A stretch of 64,000 nucleotides of DNA from Liopterus haemorrhoidalis (Eukaryota; Arthropoda; Insecta; Coleoptera; Dytiscidae), in NCBI GenBank assembly GCA_963971575.1, contig OZ020616.1, forward strand, positions 31,166,306 to 31,230,305, in the 5' to 3' direction. This document shows positions 23,111-34,834 of the stretch, piece after piece. Both the position numbers and the translations under genes were made by a program. The notes beneath the pieces are model-generated. The model was not told the DNA's origin. It made no database searches and saw only the letters and a list, made by a program, of their open reading frames with translations. Position 1 is the stretch's first letter; each line of letters starts with the position of its first letter.

Positions 23111-23732
23111 AGAATTTAAGGTATAGTTAAAAATGTATTCAAGAAAAATACAAAAAAAATAATAAATAAATACAAAAAAACAGACAAAACAGCTATCTGG
23201 TCTAATATATATGACGAATATCCTCATTTATCAAAAAGGGCTATTCGGTTTTTGTTACCGTTTGCAATTAGATACATGTGTTACACTGATGCAAAATCGA
23301 AATATCGCAGCAAACTAAATGCTGCACCGGATATGCGAACTCGATTATCCAATAATTAAGTATACCAAATTTTGAAAGAATATTAGAAGCCAAAAAGCAA
23401 AAGCATGCTTCTCATTAAACATAGCTGTATTATCAAAGAGTCTCAAATTTTATATGAAAAATATAAATATAAAATAAAAGCAAATCTAACTCGCTTATTT
23501 CATGATTTTTATTTATTTATTTATTTTTTTTTAATGTTCTAGTTTTTATGAATACAATGAAAAGAACTACTAATTTTTAAACTCTATCGTATTTATAAAA
23601 GGAAAAAGTTTGCAGTAATGTGACGGATTTTTTTTTTTTTTTTTTTGTATTTGTAGCTAAAATGTTTCCAATAAAACTTTTTTGAACAGCGCATACGGGT
23701 TCCGCAACAAAATATATGTTTGGGAACCACTG

Positions 23733-24515
23733 CTATATACATATGTATGGATATCTGGAAAAACTTTACCTACTGAATTGGGAATATAAAAAACTAACGA
23801 ATGATTTAATGCATTCGTGATTCTATAATAAAAAAAAGTAATAAAAATTAATTAGGTCAACCTGTTAACTTTTTAAAACAAGTCTTCAATTCAATCTAAT
23901 GTACTTGGTAAACGTTTAATGGGAGAAAAACAGAAAACGAAAAAGATCTGTATAAAAGCAAACATAATTTAACTATTTTCTAGTCTCGATACTATTCAGG
24001 TTCTTAGGTCAGACGGTCAAACTAAATTATTTTCTTGATATAAATGTTTATTAAATGTTTAAACTACAAGCATAACCAACGATATTACTATTAAAATACT
24101 ATCAAATATCAAAATATCTACAATAAATGTTACATAACTTACGTATTCAATTTCCCTAACCTTTGTTTTAAAAATGAAATAAATTGGTTATGTAAATGTA
24201 TCTTATCCGAAACAGTTTTCTCTTAAGACACTCATGTAAATTATATACCCTGAGGCTACTGTATGAACTCTCATTGGCTGCAGTTCGGAGGGAAGATGGG
24301 CACTGGCTATCAGTTTACGATTTAATATCGAAAGTGTGATTATCGTTTACAAGATAACACGCTACTAAAATATTACTTCCTATATACTGGTACATGTTTA
24401 TTAAGTTTCTTACAATATCTCTCCATATACATGATAATCTTGGCTCAAAGGCCAACAAATTAATATGTGAAACATACCTTGAATATAATCCAACATGAAA
24501 GTTACATAATCTTAA
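23733..24515. other. AT-rich sequence, nothing recognised
   Basis: No coding or repeat signal was identified. Confidence 0.45.
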
Positions 24516-24518
24516 AAA

Positions 24519-24970
24519 TACGAGGGTGAATCAATAATAATCTAGAATATGTTTATAAATTTTTTTAGTCTTGACAGATATTTTGGCTAGGTGCAAGTAA
24601 ACAGCCGTAGTTGAAGCAGGTTCATTCCTGCCCCTGTGACTCATTCTAATTAGCGACAATGGGTCGCTCGAAAAATAGGACTGGTTGCGTTTTTAATCGC
24701 GGCGGTTATTTAGTCGCATGTGGATTCACACTAACTGAAAACAATGCGTTCTATTTTTGCGACTAAAAGTTGGTTAAGTTTTAAGCCATATATGCACCGC
24801 TTCCTTGAGGTCTTGATCTAAGGAAAATTTTCAGTTTTATAAGGATGTTTTAAATGGCTTGTGAGATGCTGTATAATGAACTAATCCCGCAATTGTTGCA
24901 TGACACTGCCCGCCCACATTCTGATACAAAAATGTTAAGGACCAAGAGCGTTAAGAAACATAGGGACTAT
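24519..24970 (+). pseudogene. Mariner-like remnant
   Basis: TA followed by CGAGGGTGAATCAATAATAA at 24521 looks like a mariner left terminus. Near 24880-24940 the + strand reads LYNELIPQLLHDTARPHSDT, the block around the second catalytic Asp (normally HDNARPH; here N is replaced by T). The intervening sequence is not readable and no right end was found. Confidence 0.5.
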
Positions 24971-25429
24971 GTTGATATAAAATGTAATGTTAATCCTTAT
25001 TATCAAGGCTCGTAATATATTGTGGTTATATTCTCCTCGTAATATAAAAATCCAAAAAATATTTAAATAACATTCGAAGAAACATTCTTGGTTCCGTGGT
25101 AAGATAGTTACCTACGGAGCCATACGCTTATTGAGTTTCCACGCTCACCCGTCATATTTCAAAAACCAATTCAAATATTACTAATTTTAGTAGAATCAGA
25201 ACACAAAAACGCGGGTTAGAAACCGAAACTACAACTTCTATCTTCCGATACTGTGCAGTTTGCTCTGTGGCTAACTCGAGTATTTAATAACGTTAATACA
25301 AGAAGACCAGAATTAACCAAAACGTCAAGCTGACTATGTTACGCCTATTTTCATCCACTGCCGGATGTTTAGAATCGGAGAAATGATGCGGTCCAAGAAA
25401 AACTGTAAGCAGTTAGGCTGATGTTAGTC

Positions 25430-25665
25430 GATATTCTCAAGAGGAAGGAGGAGGATGAGAGGATGAGACAAGCTGTAGGCAACTAAGAGCAACGGGCCTA
25501 TCCGCGGTGACGTAAGTCCTGACAGGATATTTCCGCCGTAGAAGAAGAGGCAAGAACAGGGGTTTTAGTCGGTAGGCCTGGTCGGAGAATCCGACACTAC
25601 CGGGGGGTATTTCACGAGCCCTACTTGTGCCTATAAAAAATTTCCCCTGAGGAAAAAAAAAAGAA
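25430..25665 (+). repeat. GC-rich LINE 3' end, probably R1-like
   Basis: Unlike its surroundings, this block is GC-rich. It holds a GGGGTTTTAGTCGGTAGG phrase, a GGAGAATCCGACACTACC stretch, and GAGCCCTACTTGTGCC before an A-rich stretch (GAGGAAAAAAAAAAGAAG). GGGGTTTTAGT-GGTA followed by a short hairpin and a final GTCCCACAT-like word is typical of 3' UTRs of R1-group insect LINEs. The open minus-strand frame over it (94 codons) is a by-product of the base composition. Confidence 0.4.
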
Positions 25666-25961
25666 GAATTAGAGAACTTATAACTCTGGACTATAAAGCC
25701 GGAAGGAGAAATGTTTCCCACATTTTAATTAGTTATGCTATGGACATTCAAAATAGTCCCATTACAGACTTAAAACTGTCGCATAATGTTGTGGAAGCTA
25801 TTTAATACCCATTAATTTATCACTGAAATCAAGCTGATGGATGCTTCAAACCATAGCTGCATTTAATGTTGGATTTTTAAATTTCCCTCCATTTTTTTGT
25901 ATTTAAGTTGGCAACTCTAATATTTGACATTTGTCATCTGCTGTTATTGAGGTTATTAAAA

Positions 25962-26451
25962 ATGGATCGCTATACAAAAGAACAACGTATTGTTATTCTT
26001 AATTTTTTTTTTACAAATTTGGCGAAAGTTATGCGGAGACTGTTCGAAAAGTTCGTGGACGACATGGACTGTTCGAAAAATTGGACGACATGGACCTCGA
26101 AGAAATGTGGTTTCAACAGGATGGTGCCACATGCCATACAGCAAGAGAAACCATCGATTTGTTAAGACAACATTTTCCTGTTCGTGTGGTTTCCAGACAT
26201 GCTGATGTTAATTGGCCGGCCAGATCCTGCGACTTGACGCCATGCGATTTTTTCCTCTAGGGTTTTGTAAAGTCCAAGGTCTATGCTAACAAACCACAAA
26301 CAATTCCTGAACTGAAAACAGAGATCCAACGCGTTATTTCTGAAATTGAGCTAACTGCCTTGCAAAAAGTCTTCGAAAATTTTATCAAAAGGATCAGGGT
26401 AAGCCAGCACAGTCGAGGCGGCCATTTGGCCGACATCGTATTCCATAATTA
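25962..26451 (+). pseudogene. Internally deleted Tc1/mariner-type transposase
   Basis: The frame starts with MDRYTKEQRIVILNFFFTNL at 25962, the usual N-terminus of this transposase group. It runs into a duplicated segment (two ACTGTTCGAAAA...GACGACATGG units near 26039 and 26068). It resumes in another frame as EEMWFQQDGATCHTARETID, with the second catalytic Asp. DVNWPARSCDLTPCDFF follows with the third. The tail is GFVKSKVYANKPQTIPELK... and ends SRGGHLADIVFHN and a stop. About half of the usual length, including the first catalytic Asp, is lost. A TAG replaces the usual Trp between FFL and GFV. The C-terminal half is otherwise well preserved. Confidence 0.85.
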
Positions 26452-27715
26452 ATGTCAAGATGTCTACTTTATAAATCAATAAAAATTTCCCAATTAAATT
26501 ATAATTTACTGTATTTCATTTCAAAATTAAATCGGCGTGCCACCTTTATAATCACACAAATTCATGACTATAGATTCGCACAATATTTAGTAGACTACAC
26601 GTCACACATTCTGTGGAAGATGTCTTAAACTAATGTAAGTGGAAAATACTTCAAAATCAATCGCTACATGAAAGTCTGAAACGAATGCAACCGTGACCCG
26701 ATATAGTCGACGGATCAACTTCGGTAGAGAGTAAAAGGATTTAAAACACCTACAACAACATTAAAGAGTAGTTAAGAATCTTAAAGGGGATTATTTTGAA
26801 TGTTTATTGTGTAAGAAGAGTTGAAATAAAATTTGATAACATACGTTTACAACTCGTAAACTTAAATTAAGTAAGGAAATAACCTATACATTGAATAATT
26901 AGAGCAACCATTTATACATTATACAAGCGTATCAGAAGAATATGTTACATAAAATTTAATTTTATACATAAAATTTTTAATTTAACCTTAAATAAAACCT
27001 AACAAACCATGTAATGATACTTGACAAGTCATGACAGATTTTTTTAGTTTTAAAATGTGACATAATTACACTAGCTGTAATGATCACGCATATTCACGTT
27101 TAAAAAAAGTCTTTAATGATGGATGATATAGTTCTTATTAAGCAAACCTTGATTCATAATTATATAAGAGAACTTAGCTCTAGATTCACGTGCTATGTAA
27201 TTAACGCTACATGGCATTTAATATTTTTGTATGCAAACATCACGCTAGTTACTTTTCATCTGACCGTGTATTTAACTATATATCATTTGAATAAAAAAAA
27301 GAGTAATATATCACACAGTTACAAAAAATTACTTTCGCGAAAACGTATTTTTTTATTTTTTATTTAACTAGGATTTGGGTTTAGGTGATTAGAACTAAGA
27401 TGAGGTCATTGCTATGTGTTGCAATATTAAAAAAATTACACAGCAAAAAATAATAATAATTGCTTAGTTATCTAAAGCTAAATTACCTTTTCCTGTTTAT
27501 TTTGTTAGAAGATTTTTACTAGAGGCGAGAATTAATTAGTGTTTTTAGTTGTAACGAAGTAATAATCCCTCGTTGATTTCAACTATAGCAGTCTCAAAAG
27601 TTATATTTATTTTTAAACACGTGTGTATTCGTCTTTCATGGGGTCTAAAATCACTATAGACACTTCTTTTGGCTGAAAACCGTTTATCAAAGATAGGGAA
27701 CGTTAGTAGGGTCGT
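26452..27715. other. AT-rich sequence, nothing firmly recognised
   Basis: Near 26775-26800 a short LKGDYFE-like reading may be another transposase tail but is too short to call. No other signal. Confidence 0.4.
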
Positions 27716-27718
27716 GAG

Positions 27719-28080
27719 CAGGGATGGGGAGTCGGCATAAAAATTAACAACTCCCGAGTCGGTATTTTTGAAAATCGACTCCCAACTCCTAATCAAATTT
27801 TAAACTGGAAGTCATAAAGGAAACAAGGTAAAACCGGTATTGAATATTTTTAATTTCATTTTCGTCTTTGAACAGAGAACGAAACGTCGTTCCTGTTTCC
27901 GTGTTTAAAAAATTCTGGTAATATGGTTATTTTACTCTCATTTTCGGTTTGTTCTCATCCTTGATAAAAATTTAATCAAAGAATCGGGAGTCGGTAACTT
28001 TTTTCGACTTCGGACTCCAACTCCTCCAAAAAGCTTCATCTCCTCGACTCCCGACTCCCGATTCCGACTCCCCATCCCTG
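27719..28080. mobile_element. hAT-type MITE with 17 bp perfect termini
   Basis: CAGGGATGGGGAGTCGG at 27719-27735 is exactly the inverse of 28064-28080. Subterminal GAGTCGG/CGACTCC words repeat at both ends. The 8 bp flanks GTCGTGAG and ACCGTGAG agree at 6 of 8, consistent with hAT. No transposase. A decayed relative lies at 51577-51676. Confidence 0.8.
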
Positions 28081-28468
28081 ACCGTGAGACGCCTAGAAAA
28101 AAAAAAAACATCATATTTGATGCCTTTTCGAAAAATTAAGAGACCATGTATGTTAGTATGGCAATGTTTTTGCACTCAGATATTCTTTGCGATATCTTAC
28201 GATAACTTTATGTCCTATTCTTGTAAATTATCCGCATTAATTGATAAAAGTCAATCGTTAGCATAAAGCATGTTTAATTAGAGTATTGTAACTTCGACGT
28301 GGCTTTAAATCTGAATCAATCGTGTACACAGCAGGGTGTAAACTTTGCCGGGTTCTGTGTAAGTAAGCACTAATTTACTTCATCTTTACGGGTCCCGTGC
28401 TAGTGAGTTCAGATTGTACTTCATTAACTATTTTGTATTGGTTATTATTTGAGAGTGGGACTCCAACA

Positions 28469-28507
28469 AGGGCAATTGCCAATGGTCCTGCCATTGGCAA
28501 TTGCCCT
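28469..28507. repeat. Perfect 17 bp hairpin
   Basis: AGGGCAATTGCCAATGG at 28469-28485 is exactly inverted at 28491-28507, around the five-base loop TCCTG. Both arms contain CAATTG. It could be a transcribed hairpin or the centre of a lost element. Confidence 0.6.
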
Positions 28508-28554
28508 GGTCGCCTCCATCAACTCTACAATGAAGCTACGAACTATTACACCAG

Positions 28555-28740
28555 CCATTTAGTCGCAGTAGGAAACCTCTAATATTGCTGCAAGAAATAT
28601 GTTGAATGATAGGTGCCTAACGCAACCTTGTCTGGTGCCTATAAATACTGGAAATGTATTCAACTGATTTTCATTAAAATGAAACTTTTGCGTCAGATTC
28701 AAGTTGAGGATGAGCTTTAGGAGATTTGTAGAGCAAAAAA
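28555..28740 (-). pseudogene. Reverse-transcriptase fragment of a LINE
   Basis: The minus strand reads NQLNTFPVFIGTRQGCVRHL and then SFNIFLAAILE. G.RQGCVLSPLLFNIFL.AIL is reverse-transcriptase motif 4 of a common non-LTR group; here LSP is altered to RHL. The catalytic YADD box is not found in the following sequence. Confidence 0.55.
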
Positions 28741-29990
28741 GAAATGAAGAAAAGTAAAATACATATTATTTCTACCATGAGTTATTCAGCCACTTTTCAT
28801 AACAGTATCTTGCGCTTTTAAGCGCGGTGTCATTGGTGAGGTTTTACGAAAGCGATGGCAGATGGGAATCAACACTTTTGAGAAGATCTAGACGTCACAG
28901 GGTACGGGTTTTACTAAATATAGTAAATACAAATATACTGTAAAATTTATAAGCCAAAAACTGTCATATTACAAGTAAGGTGGGCAGGGCGCGCTGACAT
29001 GGTGAAGCATGAAACCATTCTTCCATTTTTGAGGTCTATTCCTATGCACATAGTTCTGTAATCCTTTTATTACGTGCTTATAGTATTCAGAGTTTACTGT
29101 TACTATAAAATTACTTAAAATTCCGGTCGCACCATTTCGTCCATATCAAAATATCTCTTCGTCATCAGTTGACACGCAACTACTACGAAACAACTTTTAA
29201 ATTGTCTTAAGGATAACACAGTTCTTATAAGATTCTCATGCAAAACTAACAATCTAAAATGGGTTTTACACGGTTCAATCTATTGTTCAAGTTGGCTTTC
29301 AATTTATTGACGTGTGTAAACTGTTCAAATAAATTGAACAATTTATTGACGAAAAAATTGATCAAATTATTTTGAAAATAGAACAAGTTCTATTTTTCAT
29401 CAATTTTTTAGGGAATTCTAGGTACATTTTTATCTGTTTAGTTATTGCCAACTGTTTAGTTGTACCATAACCAACAAATGTATAGGTTATGTGTTTTGTT
29501 TCTAAATTTGACAGAACCGCAAACGTTCTAATTAAATTATTTCTATTGTTTTTGTTCACAGCTCGTAATTTTGTGAAGTTTTTTTTTCAATATTTTCATT
29601 TTGATAAATATGTATGTCTTAATATGTCAACATGTTTTACAGTTATTAATGTAAAAGTTTTCAAAAAAAATTCATAAATAAATTGATGTGTGTAAAGTGA
29701 TTCTTTTATTTTCAAGGTTACCAATAAATTTTTCAATTAATTGACAAAATAATTGATCAATTTATTAATCAATAAATTGAACTGTGGAAAACCAACTTAA
29801 ATTGAATTACATCAATTTTTGCGGAGAAATTTTTAAAATTGTAATCCATGGTGTTACCCTACCATCAACGGCCAATACATCAGTTAAACTAGCACATGCA
29901 TTTTTTGAAGTTTTCGAAGTTGAACTTCACACTAAAGCAGTTGTCACGGTCCTTTCTTACGATAAAATTAAAAACTCAAAATAATAGCTC
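28741..29990. other. AT-rich sequence, nothing recognised
   Basis: Between 29270 and 29780 there are several TCAATTTATTGAC / AATTGATCAA type words in both orientations, so an AT-rich inverted-repeat MITE is possible. No coding signal. Confidence 0.4.
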
Positions 29991-29994
29991 ATCA

Positions 29995-30115
29995 TTGACT
30001 GTAATAACAACGAATAAACATCTATTTCATGGTCAAGATTCGAACCTGCAACCTTTCGCACGCGATTAAGGGTTGCTACTTCTGCTCTAATGACACCAGC
30101 AGAGGAAAAACAAAC
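29995..30115 (-). repeat. tRNA-derived SINE head
   Basis: The minus strand contains GTTGCAGGTTCGAATCTTGACC (B-box) about 50 bp after an A-box-like TGGTGTCATTAGAGCAG. The head does not fold as a true tRNA. Confidence 0.5.
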
Positions 30116-31025
30116 AATTAAAAATGAGTAACAAATACAAAAACATACTTTTGATGAATACCAATTTGTTTAAATTAGTTATTATACATTTTTTTCTAGA
30201 AATGAAATATATCCTAACATTTCAGAACTGAAGGTGAGGTACCATAAAACATCCGCATGAGAAAGAATTCCCTCCCATTTCGGTTTCAATAAAAACATAT
30301 AATTTTTTTATAGATTTTTAATTTACCGGATTTATAAATGTTAAATTCTTTTATTTTAAAACTATTTCAACATTCACAACCATTCTAAATTAGACGATTT
30401 ATGACAAGGCTAAACCTTATACTAATTATCACTCATATTAAACTACTATTATTTAAAATTTCCCAAGAATTTCACAATCTTGTACGTACAGGAAATAAAC
30501 TGTTATCCTTATTATAACAAAATGTTTAAAAAATTGTATACATGATTCTACCACACGCATTGGATAGATTAAAACTGAGGATTTAGAGAAGACTTTCACT
30601 GAAATGTTTGAATCTGACTAGAATAGAAAACTTGAATGGCTATTTTGCCCTAGGCTTGACCAATCCCTCGATTTATAATGTTAACGGAACTGAACTAGTA
30701 CACAAATATACAACAAATTTAGACATCACACAAAAACTTTGAACTTTAAAATAACAATAGTAAACATAACAAAAATGTTGATCAACAATAATTAAGAGTA
30801 AAAGTGGTGTGTCAGATTTTTTTAAATATTCAACATTATTTCAACAAAATCATATGAATGAATAAATGAATGAATGAATATAATAAATAAAAATTTTAAA
30901 ATAGGAATATAAATTTATACTCTACATTTTCACATACATACCTATTATAAATAAAATGACGTAGCTAATGCATAACGCGCTATTAGATACACATATCGAA
31001 CACATAATGAAGCATTATCTTTCTT
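30116..31025. other. AT-rich sequence, nothing recognised
   Basis: A short (GAAT)n-like run lies near 30855-30880. Nothing else was seen. Confidence 0.45.
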
Positions 31026-31029
31026 TCAA

Positions 31030-31861
31030 AATGAAATTAATGCACTATATAAATATTCAAAGAGTCAAAATCACATCATGCAGTATGGTAACAAAAACTT
31101 GAAAAGAAATTTAGTCCCAAATTTCAATATATATATATATATCAATCACTCCAAGTTGCAACTAACGAATTCATGTAAAAAATTAGGTATTATACTAGAC
31201 ACCGAACTAAAATTCAAAGAATATATAAGATTGTTAATGAACTACTATGTGACAGTCTCATCCCATCGATCTTTAATTACTGTGACACGTTTTACGGATC
31301 TTCCCTGTCGTATTTCGATTCGAGGCGAATTCAAAAAGTGCAAAATTACTGCGTACGTTTCATATTAGGACTAAAGAAAAGGGAACCTACTTCCCAACAC
31401 CTGAAGAAGTTAGGATGGTTAAACATGTCTGAAAGAAGACATTTGCATTCAGCATGTGTCATTCTCAAAATCCTAAGCACAAACGAGCCTAGCTATTTAG
31501 TCGAAAAAATCATTAAAAGATCACAAATTAACAGTAAAAATACTAGGAACTCTCACAAGATACATATTCCCAAACACCGGACAATCTTATTCAAAAAATC
31601 ATTTTCGTACAACGCTGCCACGATATACAACTCCATTCCGAAAAATCTTAAAATTGCCCAATTCAAAAAGCGACTCCGTCAGCAAATGGTCCCAATGTGA
31701 TCTCAATACTATTATTGTTTACTCACTTAGTAAACAATACTATTATTTGTTAACATTAAAACGTTGTATGTACTCGATTGTCAAATAACCTTAAGGTTAG
31801 GTGATAGAGCAGTGTAAACTGAACCTTGCCAATAAAGATATTTATTATTATTATTATTATA
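31030..31861 (+). mobile_element. CR1/Jockey-type LINE, 3' end
   Basis: The + strand has NSCKKLGIILDTELKFKEYI near 31165-31228. After a frame change it has LCDSLIPSIFNYCDTFYGSS and then FDSRRIQKVQNYCVRFILGL near 31230-31370. From 31338 the frame is open for 120 codons: KKLGWLNMSERRHLHSACVI, PSYLVEKIIKRSQINSKNTR, PKHRTILFKKSFSYNAATIY, then NSIPKNLK. This is the standard C-terminal part of a CR1/Jockey-type reverse transcriptase. A short 3' UTR then ends in CCAATAAAGATATTTATT and an (ATT)n run at about 31840-31860, the usual microsatellite tail. The copy is 5'-truncated with at least one frameshift, but its last third is well preserved. Confidence 0.8.
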
Positions 31862-32330
31862 TTACGGTGCATGTTCAATCGTTTGTGACGAATTTATAAT
31901 AGAAGAGATGAAAAAAGATTTTTCTCTACGACCACTATAGAATTTACCAATTTTGACTATAGAAAGTTAATATTTTAACACAAGAGTTGGAATGTCCATC
32001 CTGAGGCACTTATCTTCTTATGCATTTTGCGTGTATTTCACTTCATCACTTGTTATGGAATGACTATTCCATGCTTGTTGTCATTTGTTTTTGTAGGGTT
32101 ACATTAAAATATATGCAATGTTTACATTAAACATAACTTCCTAAAAAGTACTAAAATAGTGGCCGATGTGCGGCAAATTAAACTAAAATTAAACAAATAA
32201 TAAATAAAAAATAAGTTTAATTAATTGATTAATTTGTTATGTAATATAAATTATTTGTTAAAATAGAATGTTTGTTAAAATAATTACTTGTTGTACTTTT
32301 TTTTTCTGGTGGTCGTGGAGAAAGTAGGAT
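31862..32330. other. AT-rich sequence, nothing recognised
   Basis: No coding or repeat signal was identified. Confidence 0.45.
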
Positions 32331-32340
32331 CTATGACTCA

Positions 32341-32434
32341 GTTGGAAGAGAAAATTCGATGCTCGTGGTTCCTCACGCTCGCCTGCGGCTCGTGTTTGAA
32401 ATGTTCCACTCGCATCGAATTTTCCCATTCCAAC
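32341..32434. repeat. Hairpin MITE-like element
   Basis: GTTGGAAGAGAAAATTCGAT at 32341 pairs with ATCGAATTTTCCCATTCCAAC ending at 32434, with one bulge. The centre is CTCACGCTCGCCTGCGGCTCG, markedly richer in GC. The layout of AT-rich arms and a CTCGC-rich centre resembles the hairpin end of repeat Z. Confidence 0.5.
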
Positions 32435-32543
32435 CTTGTTACAGAATATACTATTATCACTTTGCAAAGGCTTGTGATTCCATTATGATTAGATACCCCA
32501 ATTGTTCGAAGCATTTAAGTAAGTTATGGAATTAAATGTTATA

Positions 32544-33000
32544 GAGAAGCGATTCTTAAACTGGGACCCGCGAACCCCCAGGCGTCTGTGGATGAAGGTC
32601 CGGAGGACCACGACTTTATGGGTCGTTTTCGAATAATCTCAATTTTAGAAAAAAAAAAAAAAAAAAATCTAATGACATGTAAATCACTCAATTTTAGTTA
32701 TGTATATCGCCAAATTGGTATATGAATAAATCCTCCACATTTCAGGTATATGAATAAATGCTCCACATTTAAAAATTGTAACAACTTACAAAAATTAGTC
32801 AACACATTACAAGTCTCCATAACAGCGGTTCTTAAACTTGTACGCCAGTACCCCTTTCATTACAAAAATAACCCTAGAGATAAAAATTTTTTAAATTTGT
32901 AGAACTAGGGGGTCCGCCAAGAAAATGTTTATCTCGAAGGAGTACTCGCGTTCTACAAGTTTAAGAACCGCTGTTATAGAGACTTGTATTAAGAGAGAAA
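32544..33000. repeat. hAT-like pieces and a 34 bp-arm foldback
   Basis: At 32809-32842 and 32954-32987 there are 34 bp inverted arms with one mismatch. They contain CAGCGGTTCTTAAACTTGTA, which resembles a hAT terminus. A second terminus-like GCGATTCTTAAACTGGGACC lies at 32547, followed by CCGCGAACCCCC. A direct duplication, TATATGAATAAAT(C/G)CTCCACATTT, occurs at about 32720 and 32748. Flanks of the foldback are inverted rather than direct copies, so a simple hAT insertion is not shown. Confidence 0.5.
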
Positions 33001-33439
33001 AAAAAAAATGTTCAAAATTTAGTGTTTAAAAGTTTTCCTACACAATAAATATTTTAATGTACATTTTAGTATGTTAACAATAAATAAATTAACAATCAAA
33101 ATTTTGTTCGTGAACCTTAAAAACGTATTGATGAATTAAGTTAGTTGGTTAAATATTTGGCGCCCAACAACGTTGGCTATTTGCCACGTTTTGATGAACT
33201 AAGCTTCAGTTTTATTTTATTTCATTAAAATCCGTAACTAAATTTTAATTTAATTATTGTTAATAAAGATATATCTCATAATTTATAAGTCATAATTTTT
33301 ATATCCACATAAGTCTATGAAAATAATGGGAAAGAAAATGCTTAATGCAAAACTGGCATATTTTTGCTCGTAAGATTTTCATTGAGATGAACCATATACA
33401 AGCTGTAACAGCGAAACGGGAAACCGACATTATTTTATT

Positions 33440-33862
33440 TTAAGTATGATATCTGTAATTTTTGTAATATAATGCCCTATGTCTCCCATAGAGAATAATG
33501 ATGCGAGAATAATAACTATTATTCCCTCTTATAAACCAATTAGAAAATAGTATTTGAATAATAGTTTCTGTGAAATTTACTACAGCCATGACAACGATGA
33601 ACAATAAACTGACAATTCAAACAAATAGTTGTGAAAAACACTAATGTTCACTTTGATGGAAAATAAAATTATAATAAAATTGAGTTTTTTTTTAACATAC
33701 AGTTTAGTCGTAGATAAAGTATAGTATACAACACACTATAATGGCTATTTTACCTCAGATGATTACACCACTCACTCGCTTGGCTCGCTCGTGTTGTAAA
33801 CTTCATCTTCGGTAATAAGGACATTCATTATAGCGTCGTTATATAATAAACTATTATTTTAT
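33440..33862. repeat. Dispersed repeat Z with terminal hairpin, copy 2
   Basis: Parallel to 20759-21170, with the same TTTTTGTAATATAATGCC start, the internal AATAATGATGCG segment and the hairpin tail around CACTCGCTTGGCTCGCTCG. Confidence 0.65.
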
Positions 33863-34830
33863 ATTTTAAATTGTGCGATTTTTATCAGTAATTGATATGT
33901 ATATATTTAGAACGAATTAATTAGACTGTTTGAATTATTACAGTATTATATTATTCATTTAGATATCTGATACAAATTTAAGACAATAATGATCTTAAAA
34001 GACTCACCAACATAACTACAAATGTGTGTAATACAGTCTGCCAACATACCTGAAACAAGAAAAATTAATTAAAGTAAAACACAAACACAGACAATATGTT
34101 TTGATCATATATGGAGAAATCATTACAAAACTATTTAAAATATTCACTGATTTAGCAAATAAATACTTGTAGCTAAATTTTATTAAACACATACAATTCT
34201 AAAATGTAATATCCTTTTTTGGAATTGTCAAATTCAAATAAATCATTAAGAAACATTAGAAATTTTCTTCACATTTCATCACTAGGAAATACAATCTTTA
34301 GAAGCAAATGTATTCTTCGATAATATCTAAAAACGGTTTCCTTCACCAATGCTAATTTCAGTCTTTTGTTCGTCGCCGCCAGCTATAACATCTTTTTCAT
34401 CCAACAATTATCTTTCCAAGTATTTTTAACCGTCATCAGATGCAAAGTAATTTAATTAAAAAACAAATATTAACCTGTTCTATTAGGATAAATTGGTGGA
34501 GATGTAGACATGACTTACGGCTTTATTAGTTATCTGTAGGTAAGCGACAATTTATCTGAAGTGCAAGGTTGTTTGCAATTACATCACAGCTTATGTTTGA
34601 GATGCATGACCTTTAGCTTTATTGTCTTCTATAAGTAAAATATTCAATAAATAAATATGAATGGAAAATTATGATAACATTATTTATGCAAAGATTAGTT
34701 CTGGTCTGAAGTAATCAAGAAAAATCATGAGAATAGAATATACATTATCTTGTTTGAAATATATTGCATTTGACCATTCTATTTTAAAAATATCACACCC
34801 AGTAAACTGAAACATTAAATATGATTCTAC
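33863..34830. other. AT-rich sequence, nothing recognised
   Basis: No coding or repeat signal was identified. Confidence 0.45.
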
Positions 34831-34834
34831 ATAA

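Larger units (their letters stand above)
21954..23732 (+). mobile_element. Composite hAT element with transposase C-terminus
   Basis: The ends CAGCGTTTCCCAAA and TTTGGGAACCACTG pair at 12 of 14 positions. The 8 bp flanks CTGTATAT and CTATATAC agree at 6 of 8, fitting an aged hAT target duplication. Both ends contain the GGTTCCGC word. The + strand near 23190-23360 reads AIWSNIYDEYPHLSKRAIRF, then LLPFAIRYMCYTDAKSKYRS, then KLNAAPDMRTRLSNN and a stop. This is the C-terminal dimerisation region of hAT transposases. The DDE core and zinc finger are not recognisable. A SINE (22445-22540) and another repeat (22690-23110) sit inside. Confidence 0.7.
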
